In this document: in pieces, positions 11,676 through 22,451 of the stretch
Layout: the number at the start of each line of letters is the position of its first letter
Numbering within the stretch: the stretch's first letter is position 1
Source of the DNA: Phanerodontia chrysosporium
Taxonomy: Eukaryota > Basidiomycota > Agaricomycetes > Polyporales > Phanerochaetaceae
NCBI GenBank assembly: GCA_001910725.1
Contig: MJGA01000014.1
Coordinates: forward strand, 248,001 to 312,000
DNA length: 64,000 nucleotides
Reading direction: 5' to 3'
Notes under the pieces: model-generated
What the model saw: the letters and a program-made list of their open reading frames with translations, nothing else
Told to the model about the DNA's origin: nothing
Databases searched by the model: none
Made by a program: the position numbers and the translations under genes

Positions 11676-12960
11676 TAGGCGCGTGTTGGTTTCACTCACA
11701 AGGTCAAGAGACCTGCGAGCTACTTATCCCGAGGACCATGGAAGGGTCCGCGCCGGGACGACTCAGACCACGGGGCCGAAGTCGCCCCTCCCTCGGGGTA
11801 CTCACCTTTCGCCTTCTTGAAGTCGCTGCTATTTGTCAGTACGAGGAGAAAAGGAACACCGCCGGAATGGGGCCACCACTCCGACGTTACACGCCCCCTC
11901 GGCTCAGAAGCGAGAGGGGAGGTCCCGAGGATAAGAGCGCACGCCAACGCCTGCCTCGAGACCGGACAAGCCCATATAGGGAGCCCAGAAGACGGAACAC
12001 TGCATGGCGCGAAGAAGGTTGCTAGCCCCTCGCCCAGCATGTCGCGCACTCGGACGGCTGACTCTGGCCTCCAGCCAACCGTCGGCGACCTGGCCTGAGT
12101 ACGGGGTTGTCCGCACCGCCAGTGGAAGATGGTCGGGCTCGCGCAAGGAGCAGACTCCCCGCGGCGAACCCTCCGACGGCACGAGACCACCGTGCCATCG
12201 TTGCACATCCTGAGGATTAGGCCCCACCCGTGCCTCAGGATGAGCCGCCGGCCGCCGGTCTGAGGTACCTAGGAATGCCTCAGGCCGGGGTCGGCGGCGT
12301 CGCGCGTGGTACTGAGCGCACCCACGAGCGACTGATGAAATTGGTGGACCTCGCCGTCGCCGACAAGGCCCGAGATAGTCCAGCAGGGAAGTCGGAGGTC
12401 ATCCGACCGCAGCCGCTGTTATGCAGGCAGGTGGTATGGGCGTGCTGCGCACCCAGGGACCCAATGCAACCTGTTACCGCATATAGCGACGGCCGTGGTT
12501 GACCAGTCACCGCGGCGTCCGACAAGCGTGGGGTCGACCACGCCCTCGGGGAGGAAGCAGGGCGGCGACGGGGGGACGTCCTCCAACCGGCACGCCCGTC
12601 GGCCCCTGCAACCCCAAGTAAATCCCTATGGTATTGTCAGCTAGCCGTCCAATGTGAGGGGAGCCTGGCGACTAACCGTGGTCCAGGGCGACTTTGTGGC
12701 TTAAAGCTTGAGCTGAGGTTGAGGGTTCGTGGCAGTGGGAGGAGTGCTGTTCTCGCAGATGGGAAGGGGGGTATTTATATTCTGGCGGAGCCTGAGGCTG
12801 GCATCGCTGATCATGTTTTTCTTGTTTACAGACAATCAACAAACATGCTCCACATGTTTGGCTATGTTTGACTTTGGTCGTGTCCTGTTTGTCTGTTGTT
12901 TGTCACGTCTCCGCCAGGGGGACTGGCGGGTTTGCAGGATGAGTATCGGTGAGCACTTAC
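11676..12960 (-). repeat. Interspersed repeat family 1, copy A (diverged, minus orientation)
   Basis: Shares long stretches with copies D (41031-42320) and F (54705-55985): the tail module at 11676-11808, a block around 12040-12150 (GCCTGACTCTGGC-like, shared with about 55090-55190), a block around 12520-12560 (AAGCGTGGGGTCG..), and an upstream TATAAATACCCCC promoter-like box (about 12768-12780, minus strand). It is the most diverged of the three. In the tail module the TTCG loop of the inner hairpin carries an extra 18 bases, yet both stem arms still pair. No open reading frame is conserved in this copy. The 5' limit is approximate. Confidence 0.65.
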
Positions 12961-13216
12961 CGATATAATATTGGTTGTCTTGCGGGTGCCCAAGTTGGGC
13001 TTGTTGGAACAGGTGAATTGGTTCAAAGAACGATCTCGAGCAAGACTTGCGAGGCGGCAGGATTAGGTTCACATTGGCGTACCTCCTTCCCAATGTAGCG
13101 CCCCGCGCTTTGAACTCTAGAGCTGTTCAACGTTGACCTCGCTCCATTATCTGCCTCGTTTTCCGGCCATCTACCACCCCACGTCGTGTTTATTTCTCGC
13201 GCACACTTTCAACCCG

Positions 13217-14422
13217 ATGCAGCCTGGACGCCGCCTTGTTAAGGGGTCAAGGCGTGGAAGTACCTCGCAAGCCTCAGCAACGAAGCAGCCACTGGGTCCT
13301 TCGAACGCGACGTCTACGGGTTCTACGCATCCTACCATCCTCTCACGGTCAAGCAGAAGCTCGTTAACCGTACATCACCCTACCCCAAACCAGGGCCAAC
13401 CTCATGTGCAACGTCCAATCCTCCAGGTCCACGGCTGTTCGCTGGAAAGCTAGTCTACCGCTCTCCCTCCTTCGACGAGTTTCCTGGAGCAGACATCGTC
13501 ATCAGGCCCTACTCCCATGACACAGCCTACAGAGCGGTCTCTGCCATCATCGACATGCATCTACCTGGACTTATCAGCTCCAAGACTCGATCCGATAGCC
13601 TTGTCACTGCCGACGGTTTGCCGGTATACCTTGTTGCAGAGAAGGTCACGACCTTGTATCCGCTCCTTCTGCTGGCTCATAGCTATGATATCTCCCCGAC
13701 CTTGGAGCTTACAGAGCGGCAACACGTCTGCGAGATCATCAAGGCTGCCCTCAAGTACGGCGCCCCGACCTTCCGACTCGGCGAACTCACTCGCGCGTTT
13801 TCGATGTTTCTTGCCGACACGACTAGTCTGCATCTATGTGCGCAGTTCGTGGACTCGGTGGACTGGGACGTTGGAAAGGACCTCGTTGCGAAGGCTGCGC
13901 TGAAGCTCAAAGACAATGACATGAAGGCGATGGCTGAACAGTCTCCCTACTTCTACCCTAAAGGCTCCCTAGGATCGTTACGCGCAGACTTCATTGAGGA
14001 ACACATTCGCAGACTCATGTATAACGACGGCGGGCTTCACCTTCCTTTCCTCTCCGAGTCGGCCTGGATCTGGTTCCGGTGTTCGCATGGCAAGACAGTG
14101 GACGTCTTCCTCAGCCACAGTGCACAAAAGGTTCCCTGCTGCTACTACTTCTACGAGTATTGCTGCGCTCTCCTGGATGCGCTCACTACGCAGCCGTCAG
14201 CAGAAATGCTCCTTGATCGCATGATCGAATTTGACTTCGTCGCGCAGGGCGAACGCCATTGCAAGTTATGCTCTTGCCGTGTCGCCGCGGATCTGCGAGC
14301 TTTTCACAAGTTGCTCGTCCGCCACTTCAAAATTATGGTAAAGTCGGTGAGTCCCTACGTTTAGTGCTTCTCGTAAGGATAGAAAAGCTGAGAAGTCGTC
14401 ATAGCTCAACTTCCAATGGTAG
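13217..14422 (+). CDS. BTB/POZ-like protein, paralog 1 (5' part unresolved)
   Basis: One of three related genes in the window. The main exon is open from 13243 to the donor at 14350 (VKS|GTGAGT); a small last exon 14405-14422 adds LNFQW and the stop. The BTB core is recognisable: SPSFDEFPGADIVIRPYSH, later GLPVYLVAEKVTTLYPLLLL, followed by a helical C-terminal half (CEIIKAALKYGAPTFRLGEL). The N-terminus is uncertain. An ATG at 13217 opens a Ser/Thr-rich leader (MQPGRRLVKGSRRG) in another frame. Either an intron (about 13260-13426, donor GTACCT) or a frame break must join them. Such BTB-like proteins often act as adaptors in ubiquitin ligases or transcription; the role here is unknown. It lies tail to tail with paralog 2. 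Confidence 0.65.
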
Positions 14423-14891
14423 GGCGTATAGAGGACCTTTGAGGATGGTGGTGATTCGTACTAGTAAGTGATTGCCGCATCTTCCGCTGTCTCGATCACA
14501 GACCGTCGGGCAGCGTCTCTCCAAACCATCGCATGCATTCGTTTCACGCAAGTCGCTTCAGAACACTCCGAGTAGACAGAGTGTAGACTCGCCAGACTAC
14601 CGCCCCCACGAGCTACATCGCACCTACACCCACCTACCTCTCCCAACCTAGACTATGAGTACACTAAGCGGAATGTATTTATACTGTATCTAATCGCATT
14701 CGTGAATGTATTTCCATATAATTGTATACCACTCCGAATCAAAGGCAGAATGTACGTGAACATTGGGCGAGTATGACAGGGCGAGTCAAATAATGTACCT
14801 CCCACGGGGAGCATGGCAAGAAGCTATGCGGGTAATGGAGCTGGGCGCATACGACCCGCAGGAGTGGCACTAAAAGGCAATGTGGCGCAAG
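14423..14891. other. Intergenic between convergent BTB-like paralogs
   Basis: Separates the 3' ends of two convergent genes. Contains TA-rich sequence (TGTATTTATACTGTATC, near 14678) that could serve polyadenylation of either gene. No ORF with family resemblance. Confidence 0.4.
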
Positions 14892-16164
14892 CTATACGCG
14901 CATGAACTCCACCTGCACAGTCACGTACGCCGAGAACATGAGCATGGCAGGACGAAAAACGCAAACGTGTGCCACAACTCACCGCCGCAATATCGCGCTC
15001 GACACGATCGAGGATGTTAGATCCAAGGCGGGCAAGGTCGCTTTCCATCAGATGAGCGCACTTGCGGCAGAACAGCGCGGCCTCGTCAACAAACAATTCC
15101 ACAAGCTCGCTTACAAACGCTTCGTCTCGCGCCGGACATGCTTTGATGCGTTCGCGGAGCTGGAAGAGGAAGGATACTGCAAAGGGTGCTACAGAGAGCG
15201 GGGTACTCTGCACGTCGACCAGAATGTCCTTCCGCTGAGGACCACGGTAGACGTGAGGACAACGAACGAAAGCGTACGTGTTCATCTCGTCGACCGTCAT
15301 GTTCGGCAGATGGACGGTGGTCCCGATGAGCTGAATGGACGCACACCCTGCCGCTGCGCTACCGAGGTGGTACTGCAGAAGCCGGGTCAGGTGGTCTGAG
15401 TCGTAATCCTGCGCAAACGTCGCCTCTTCATCCAAGACGGCCGAGAGCGGGTGCGTGCGACAAGAATCGGCGGCGAGTTTGCTCCCCGCGTCCCATCGGA
15501 GCGACGTGGACAGGGCGAATGCCTCACCTGGCCGCAATGCGCAGAACGATGCCCACTGTCCATCTTGAATGAGAGGCGAGATCCCAGGCTTGGCGTCGTA
15601 CTGGTGCGGAATGTTGTCAATGTTGGGCGGGCGACGGCCGACACGCACGAGCGCGCCCACGACGCTGACAGGTCCAGGCTGAGACAGTCCAGTAACAGCT
15701 TCGACAAGCACAGCATGGCTAGCATCTGCAGTTGCCTCGTCGGGGACAGGAGGTACCGAGGCCTCTGCGAGTGCTGGAGAGTCCGTGGCGACCTGAGGGC
15801 TTTGGGTCTTGGAGTCAGCCGCCGAACCAAAGCTTATGTTGCCATATTCCGTCCTGTAAGTTTGTTTGGGACAAGAAGACAAGAAAGGCGCCGATGTCGC
15901 GCTACGATAGAGGGGGGCATTTGACGAGGGACCCAGCATCGCGGTGACGGCGTGACTCTTCCTAGCTCGCTTGGTCAGAGCAGTCGGCTTGTCGCGACTT
16001 CGCCCGTCATACCGCGGCCGCCTAGCCTGAAACGATCCGTTGGCCTGAAACGATGATTCTTTGGGGTGCGACAGCAGGCGATATAATCCCGAGAGTTGTC
16101 GTTGCACACCGTCTATCTGCTGGTATCGGAGTCCCTCGCGACCAGTAGAAATGGTGGATGCCAT
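14892..16164 (-). CDS. BTB-like family protein, paralog 2 (BTB core diverged or lost)
   Basis: Exon 1 14983-16164 and exon 2 14892-14912 (VEFMRV, stop); intron 14913-14982 with donor GTGAGT. Start taken at 16164 (MASTISTGREGL) because the ORF upstream of that runs into the inserted Gypsy LTR, which begins at 16288. The C-terminal half matches paralog 3: DGQWASFCALRPGEAFALST, LRWDAGSKLAADSCRTHPLS, HLGSAAAGCASIQLIGTTVH, and a shared ending ERDIAA before the last intron. The N-terminal half is low-complexity and lacks the D-V-x-V motif seen in paralog 3, so the BTB domain may be gone. The retrotransposon insertion 124 bp upstream probably affects its promoter (inference). Confidence 0.62.
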
Positions 16165-16287
16165 GGCTCGGGCCTGTTGCTGGACAGTAGGGAACGACTC
16201 AGGATTCTGGTGCCGGACTCGGAGGCTGGCGAGATGTAAGTGGGGAGCGCGACGAGTAGCGAGGCAAGATGGTTGACGACAGTATCC

Positions 16288-16981
16288 TGTCGCGGAGCTA
16301 GGGCTCAACGCTTCACGAGGGAGGGCAAGTGGGGAGGTCGACGACAAGGCGCGGCGGAGCGAGTCACGCAGCGACGCACAACTTCTTCAGCTGTCCGTAT
16401 TGACCAAGATAACATTAGCAGACTATTCTACTATACAAGCGGGGGCTTACCTGTCCGTATTGACCAAGAGGTCGAGATGACGGACAGGAGCGAGAGGTGC
16501 TACCTATATATACTACAGGAGTTCAGGGCAGGCTGTACGATTACCTAAGCTGATGGGCAGTGCTCAGCATAGCCAGCGAGGCTGTGACGCGGGCTGTGCG
16601 GCGAGGCTGTGCGGGGGCTATGTCACGAGGCTGTGTCAGCTGGCAGTGTTTCGAGGCTGCGTCGGGCCGAGGCTGTGTCATCAGGCTGATCAGCTCGGCG
16701 TGTCTCGGCGAGGGGAGTCATCGGGGATGACAGTGCCTCCTCGGCGATCCGGGGAACCGGTTGCAAGGCAGACCGGTGATCCGGGCAGTGTCTGAGCGCG
16801 CAGCGGGATGCGCTGGCGTCTAGGGGTGATGCGCCATCAGAGCGCTGGCGCTGAGTGGCCAGGCGCTGAGTGTGGGCGGCTAGGACTCCAGACGGCGCGA
16901 GGGCTGCTCGCCCGTTGGATTAATCGAGGAAAATGGCCAAAAATCGGCGAAAAATAGGGCGACACCGTCACATCCGTGACA
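16288..16981 (-). repeat. 3' LTR of the Gypsy element
   Basis: Starts TGTCGCGG and ends CCGTGACA on the + strand. Contains two copies of CTGTCCGTATTGACCAAG (16391-16408 and 16451-16468) and a degenerate GAGGCTGTG-rich stretch (about 16577-16690). The partner LTR lies exactly 7,010 bp downstream. Confidence 0.95.
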
Positions 16982-17019
16982 TTACCCCCCTCCTAAAACC
17001 GAGCGTCCTCGCGAGGTCG

Positions 17020-20000
17020 TTAGAGGTGACGCCCCTCCTCCCAATCGAGATCGGCCTTAGCGCGATCAGAGGCAGAAAGGTGGGAGACGTCGACTTCGGT
17101 GACGAACGGGCGAAAAGAGGCGGCGAGGGCTTCGAAGGCGGTGGCAGCGAGTTTGCGGGGCGCTTCCGGATTTTCGCGATGGAATTTGTTGACCAGAGCT
17201 TTGGCATGTTTGAGGTTGTCTGCCTTTTCCCACGTGTCGCCGGCTTGACCGTAGCCTTTCCAGCGGACCTTGTACTGCAGTTGTCGGCGGTATATGCGGC
17301 TGTCGAGGACTTTCTCGACGACGTATTCCTCTTCGCCGGCAACCTTGACAGGTTTGGGTGGCAGGGGCTTCTCAACGCCCTGATCGTGCCACGGGCTGAG
17401 GCGGTTGACATGGAAAACCGGGTGGATTTTCAGCCAGCCCGGGAGCTCGAGCCGATAGTCCAGATCGCCGATCTTTTCCAGAACCTTAAACGGACCCAGC
17501 TGGCGGGGGCCGAGCTTGGGCGAGGGCTGATCGATGCTGAGGTCCTTCGTGCTGAGCCAAACTTGATCGCCGACCTTGAAGGAGTGGGCACGTTTCTTCG
17601 CGGCCTCGTACTCTTCTTTCATGCGGGCTTTGGTTAGGCGCAGGGCAGCTTCGGCCTCTTTGCGGACGTGAGCCATGCGGTCTAGGCGCTCGTCGAGGGC
17701 GGGAACGTTGGTGTGTTTGCCGGCCGGGATCGTGAAGTCCGGTGTGTAGCCGTAAACAATCTCGAAGGGCGTGCGCTCGGTAGCACTGGACACGTGTGAG
17801 TTCAGGGTGAACTCGGCCATCGGGAGCCAATCGACCCAGTCATCTTGGCGCTGGGAGACGAAGAGACGCAGGAATTTCTCGACTTCCTGGTTCTTGCGCT
17901 CGACCTTGCCGTTGCCTTCGGGGTGATACGCCGTGGTGAGGCCGGTAGCGATGCCGAGGCGCTTGTACAGCGCTCGCATGTACTGGGCTGCAAACTGGGG
18001 TCCTCGATCAGAGAAGATCTTGCGTGGGAGGCCGTGGAGGCGGAAGATGTCGGTGTAGTGGACGTCGCCCATCCCGGCTGCGGTGATTGTCGAGTCGACC
18101 GGCACAAGGTGGCACTGATCCGAGTAGTGGTCCACGTAGACCGCGATCGAGTCCTTCTTGGTCTTGGCGTCGCGCGGGAGCTGCGTGATGAGATCCACGC
18201 CGACGTGCTCCCAGGGCCCTGAAGGGACATCGTGGGGTTGTAGGGTGGCTTTCGGATGTGGGGCGGACTTGTACCGTTGACATTGATCACAGCCGAGCAC
18301 GTAGCGGCTAACGTCGGCGGAGATGCGCGGCCACCAATAGTACCGAGAGACCAACTCAAGGGTGGTGTGTTTCCCAGGGTGTCCGGCAGTCGGCGCGTCG
18401 TGGCAAGACTTGATGACGTCGTTGCGCAGCGCGGCACTGTTCGGCACATAGACTTTCCCATGGTAGTACAGAAGGCCGTTGTCCTCTTCCCATTCGAGAA
18501 CGCCGTTGCGCAGCTTGCGGGGCCCCTTGGTCCGGAGAATCTGCAGAGCGTCTGCGACTTCCTTCTCCTTTTCGGAGCAGTTGCGAATGCGCTTCTCGAG
18601 GGGGAGGGGTTTGCGAAGGCTGCCGTGGCGGCTATCTTAAACAGCTCTGGCTTCAGTACTACCTGCGAGCGATTGTCTTCTTCGTCGGAGACATGCAGCG
18701 AGGAGGGCCGAGAGAGCGGATCAGCGAGGAGATGCGTCTTGCCGGGGCGATGGATGATGCGGAAGTCGTACTCGGCGAGGTAGGAGGCCCAGCGGGCTTG
18801 TCTCCGCGTGAGATTCTGCGCAGTCTTCCAGTACTGGAGATTCTGATGATCGGTCCAGATCTCAAAAGGCTCCGGGAGACCTTCGAGGAACTGGCGCCAG
18901 TCCTTGAGAGCTTCGATGATTGCAAGCATCTCGCGATCCCAGATCTCGTAGTTCCGCTCGGCGGGGCTCATGGTCTGCGAGCGATACGCGATTGGATGCC
19001 AGAGACCATCTTCAGGGTTGCGTTGGGCTATGACTCCTCCGGTGGCGTAGCCAGAAGCATCGGTCTCGACGCGAGTCGGCCGATCAATGCTCCACATGGC
19101 GAGCACGGGCTGAGTCGTGAAAGCGCGCTTGAGCGTCTCGAAGGCTTCTGCCTGTGCGGGACCCCAATTAAACGGAGTATCCTTCTTCGTCAGATCATGC
19201 AGCGGGCGGCAGATCTTTGAGAAGTCTTTGATGAAACGGCGATAGAAGTTGGCGAACCCGACAAAGCCTCGTACGTCTTTGAGGTTCTTCGGGGTCGGCC
19301 ACTCGGCTACTGCCTTAACCTTGCCGGGGTCCATGCCGACTTGTCCTTCGCTGATGAGGAGCCCAAGATACTCGATCTCTGAGCGCTCGAACTCGCACTT
19401 CTCGGGCCGAAGATACAGATCGTATTTGGCGAGGCGTGCCAAGACTTCGTGAACAATCTTCCGATGCGAAGCGAGATCGTTCGACCAGATGAGAATGTCG
19501 TCGAGGTAAACTGCGACCTTGCTCTCAGCGATGAGGTCGGCGAAGATGTGGTTCATGAGGGCCTGGAATGTGGCAGGGCTGTTGCACAGACCGAAGTACA
19601 TGACTCTGGGCTCGAAGAGGCCGCGGTTGGTGACAAAGGCGGCTTTCCACTCGTCACCTTCCTTAATCCGGACGTTGTTGTAGCCCCACCGGACATCGAA
19701 CTTGGTGAAGATCTTAGCGCCCTGGAGCTTCCCGATGATGTCGGAGGCGAGCGGGAGGGGGTACCGATTCTTCACAGTGATGTCGTTGAGCTTGCGGTAG
19801 TCTTGAATGAACCGGAGCTTGCCGTCCTTTTTCTTGATGAAGAAGACAGGGGAAGCGATCGGAGACTTGCTGGGGACGATATAGCCCTTGGCGAGTGCGT
19901 CGTCGATGAACCGCTGTAGTTCTTCATTCTCGATCGGGGACATGGGATAAACCTTCGATTTGATCGAGGCCGGGGCGTCCGGAACGAGATCTATCGCGTG

Positions 20001-20780
20001 GTCCCAAGGCTGATGCTTCGGAAGGCGGTGTGATTCCTCTTCAGAGAACACCTTCTTGTGTCGGTGGTATTCCTTGGGAACCAGCTCTTCAAACGTCTTG
20101 GCGTACTTCTCGCGATTGGCTTCGACAGCGATCGCTTGCGAGTAAGTGTAGCCGGCGAGAATCCAGACTTCGTCCTTGGAGTCCTCAACAATGCCTGCTC
20201 GAAGCCATTCTCGGCGTTCGGAGCGATTGGCGTCAATCTGGTGGATACCGAAAACCGGGGTGTCCTCAGCTCCGCCGCGGAGCTGAAACTGGACATCTCC
20301 CGTTTCCCAGTCGATATTCGGATTCCATTTCTTGAGCCACGGAAGTCCGAGGATGACGTTCTCGGGACCAATGTTCGTGACAAGAAACTCCTCCTTAAAC
20401 GTGTATGAACCGACAGTCAGCTGGAGTCTGGCGCGATGCGTGATAGACCCTGCTTCGTTCCTAGTTCCGTCGATGTTGTACAGTGTGATTTCCCTTTTGA
20501 GCGGTACCGTGAGGATCTTGTGTTGCTTACAGAAATCCTCGTGGATAAACAACGAAGTCGCACCGGAGTCAATCATTGCAGGCGTGCGAATAGTCTTATT
20601 GATCCCGGTGAGCTTTATTGGTACACGATAGTGATTCGAAAAGGGGTCTAATACTGATATGGTACATGAGCGGATGGTATCGGAAGTGTCCTGTGGTTCT
20701 ACAGAAGGCGCCGGAGTTGAATCCGGGCTTGACGAAACGGGGACCGACGATGCGGCGTCACTCCGGCCCCTTAAGCAAAA
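17020..20780 (-). CDS. Gypsy Pol polyprotein: protease, RT, RNase H, integrase, chromodomain
   Basis: Aspartic protease (MIDSGATSLFIHEDF), reverse transcriptase (FTKFDVRWGYNNVRI; catalytic VAVYLDDILIWS), RNase H (VETDASGYATGGVIAQ), zinc-binding integrase N-domain with CDQCQRYK, DDE core (GPQFAAQYM; YHPEGNGKVERKN) and a C-terminal chromodomain (YVVEKVLDSRIYRRQLQYKV). The frame extends upstream past the protease to overlap the end of gag in the -1 frame. One base is missing in a homopolymer at 18600-18604 (GGGGG on the + strand): reading continues downstream only in the next frame, starting PLEKRIRNCSEKEKE. Otherwise the domains are complete. Confidence 0.92.
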
Positions 20781-22021
20781 CCCCCGAGCTGCTTTTGTAT
20801 CAGAGCCAGCTGATCACGGAGGGCGGCGATCGCGGCAGCTTGGTCGTCAGACGAGCTGCCAGAAGACGAGGAGGCCGGAGACGAGGAGTCCTGTGACGAG
20901 GTATCCGAAGACGAGGCGCGGACGGCGGCGGTAGCGGGGGCAGTTCTCGGCTTGCCCTCGAGGCGAGCGCGACAGACGCGGGACCAGTGACCCTTCTTGC
21001 CGCAGTGGTTGCAGACCGAGTCGCGGTGCACAGGGTCCGTGGACTTGTGGGACTTTGAGCCGCAGACCTTGCAGCGATCCTTCATGACGGCGTCGAACTG
21101 GCGCTTGAGATCCGTGCCAGTGAGACCCTTAAACAGCTCGTCAATGTTCGCGGCGTCGATGTCCATCGCGTTCGGGTCGCGGAAGGCGCGCGCTGACGAG
21201 CTAGCCGGAGTCGAGGACGTCTTGCCTTGCTGTGCCAGGAGGTCTTGCGAGAGCTTGTCCTTTGACCGATCGACGGCGAAACCCGCGTTCTTGAGCTCGT
21301 CGTACGTCTCGGGGCCTTTACCGGTAGCGGGGTTGACCATGTACGAGATCCGCTCGAGGTAGTCCTTATTAAACTTCGTCCGTAGCCGGGCTGCCAGGTC
21401 TTCCGGGGTGAGCTTCGTGCGGCCGGCGAGGGCTTGGAACTCCGCAAAGAACTCCGCGAACCGACGGTTGCCCTGCGTACAAGCTTGCAGCTTGCTGAGA
21501 GCCTCGGCCTTCTCGTCCATGGGTTCGAACCGGTTCTTGAACGCTTCCCAAAACGTGGCGCGAGAGCCGTCGAATATCTGAACACCGTCTGCCGCCTGCT
21601 CGATGTATTGCCGCGCCCATTCAGCCGCTTCGTCCTGCATGAAGGAGAGGGCGCCGACGATCCACTTCTGACCATCTACTAAGATCTTGCCGGAGTCGGG
21701 GTCTCGCTGGAGGTTACCGTTGACGTCGCGCTTGCCGAATTTCTCCGGCTGCCCGTCGGCGTAGATGCGATAGGCGGCGCGGAAGAGACGGGCCGTGTCC
21801 GAACCTTTCCCTTTGAACGGGACGGGCTTCTCGACGAAGGGCAGCTCCTTGTTCGCGTTGACCGTAGCGTTGACCGTTGTGTGATTGTTACCGATAGCCT
21901 GGGCCAGAGTGTTGACCGTGTTGGTGAGCTGCGTCATTGCCTGGGCCATTTGCAGGAGTGCAGCAGAAACGGGGTCGGGAGGTGCCGGACCGGGCGGCGC
22001 TCCACCGGGAGTGCTCGACAT
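20771..22021 (-). CDS. Gypsy Gag protein with CCHC zinc knuckle
   Basis: 416 residues, ATG at 22021. A Pro-rich start is followed by helical capsid-like sequence (TFWEAFKNRFEPMDEKAEA; FAEFFAEFQALAGRTKLTP) and a zinc knuckle C-x2-C-x4-H-x4-C (CNHCGKKGHWSRVC). A second cysteine pair (CKVCGSKSH) precedes it. A Ser-rich linker and helix complete the protein. The stop at 20771-20773 follows a GGGTTTT slippery heptamer, and pol opens in the -1 frame. Confidence 0.92.
   Translation of the reverse strand: MSSTPGGAPPGPAPPDPVSAALLQMAQAMTQLTNTVNTLAQAIGNNHTTVNATVNANKELPFVEKPVPFKGKGSDTARLFRAAYRIYADGQPEKFGKRDVNGNLQRDPDSGKILVDGQKWIVGALSFMQDEAAEWARQYIEQAADGVQIFDGSRATFWEAFKNRFEPMDEKAEALSKLQACTQGNRRFAEFFAEFQALAGRTKLTPEDLAARLRTKFNKDYLERISYMVNPATGKGPETYDELKNAGFAVDRSKDKLSQDLLAQQGKTSSTPASSSARAFRDPNAMDIDAANIDELFKGLTGTDLKRQFDAVMKDRCKVCGSKSHKSTDPVHRDSVCNHCGKKGHWSRVCRARLEGKPRTAPATAAVRASSSDTSSQDSSSPASSSSGSSSDDQAAAIAALRDQLALIQKQLGGFA
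20777..20783 (-). promoter_or_regulatory. Candidate -1 ribosomal frameshift heptamer at the gag-pol junction
   Basis: Read on the minus strand in the gag frame the bases are G GGT TTT, followed by GCT and the TAA stop. This fits the X XXY YYZ slippery pattern. The pol frame is exactly -1 relative to gag and is open through this site, so slippage here would make a Gag-Pol fusion. Confidence 0.6.
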
Positions 22022-22451
22022 GTTGGGGGGACGGGGAGTGTTGGCTCCTGATTGAGCGCGGGAGAGGTTAAACGGCGAGGGAGCGGGTTCGTGGTCGGAG
22101 AGGACGGAGCCGAGCGATGTCTCGGGAGACGAGTGGTGGCTGCTGTCCGGGGGACTGTGATCGGGAGTATTCGGAGTGGTGGCAGAGGCGCGGGCGAATT
22201 CTAGCCGTTGCGCGAAATGAGGGCGTTCGAACTGTGTTTCTCGGTCGCTAGGCGGAACCGGGAGTAGCGGAGGGGCAGTCTCTCGATAAGGGCAGGGCTG
22301 CTGACTGCACTCCCTGGCTTCTCGAGACCCGTTGTTTTCCTCGACGTGGAGATCAGCGGGAAGAGTGACGCCGTTCTCTGTGGTTCGCCCGAAGAAGTGT
22401 GGACAATTCGAACAGTCGAAATCCAGAGCGACAGAAGATGTATTTTATAAA

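Noticed and set aside
13243..13440. Frame YLASLSNEAATGSFERDVYG as the true N-terminus of BTB paralog 1
   Set aside because: It is open into the BTB core but has no ATG and is preceded by a TAA; the competing Ser/Thr-rich frame has an ATG. Left undecided rather than asserted.
16553..16795. 80-codon ORF inside the Gypsy LTR (also at 23563-23805)
   Set aside because: Lies in repetitive GAGGCTGTG-type LTR sequence with no reason to be translated.
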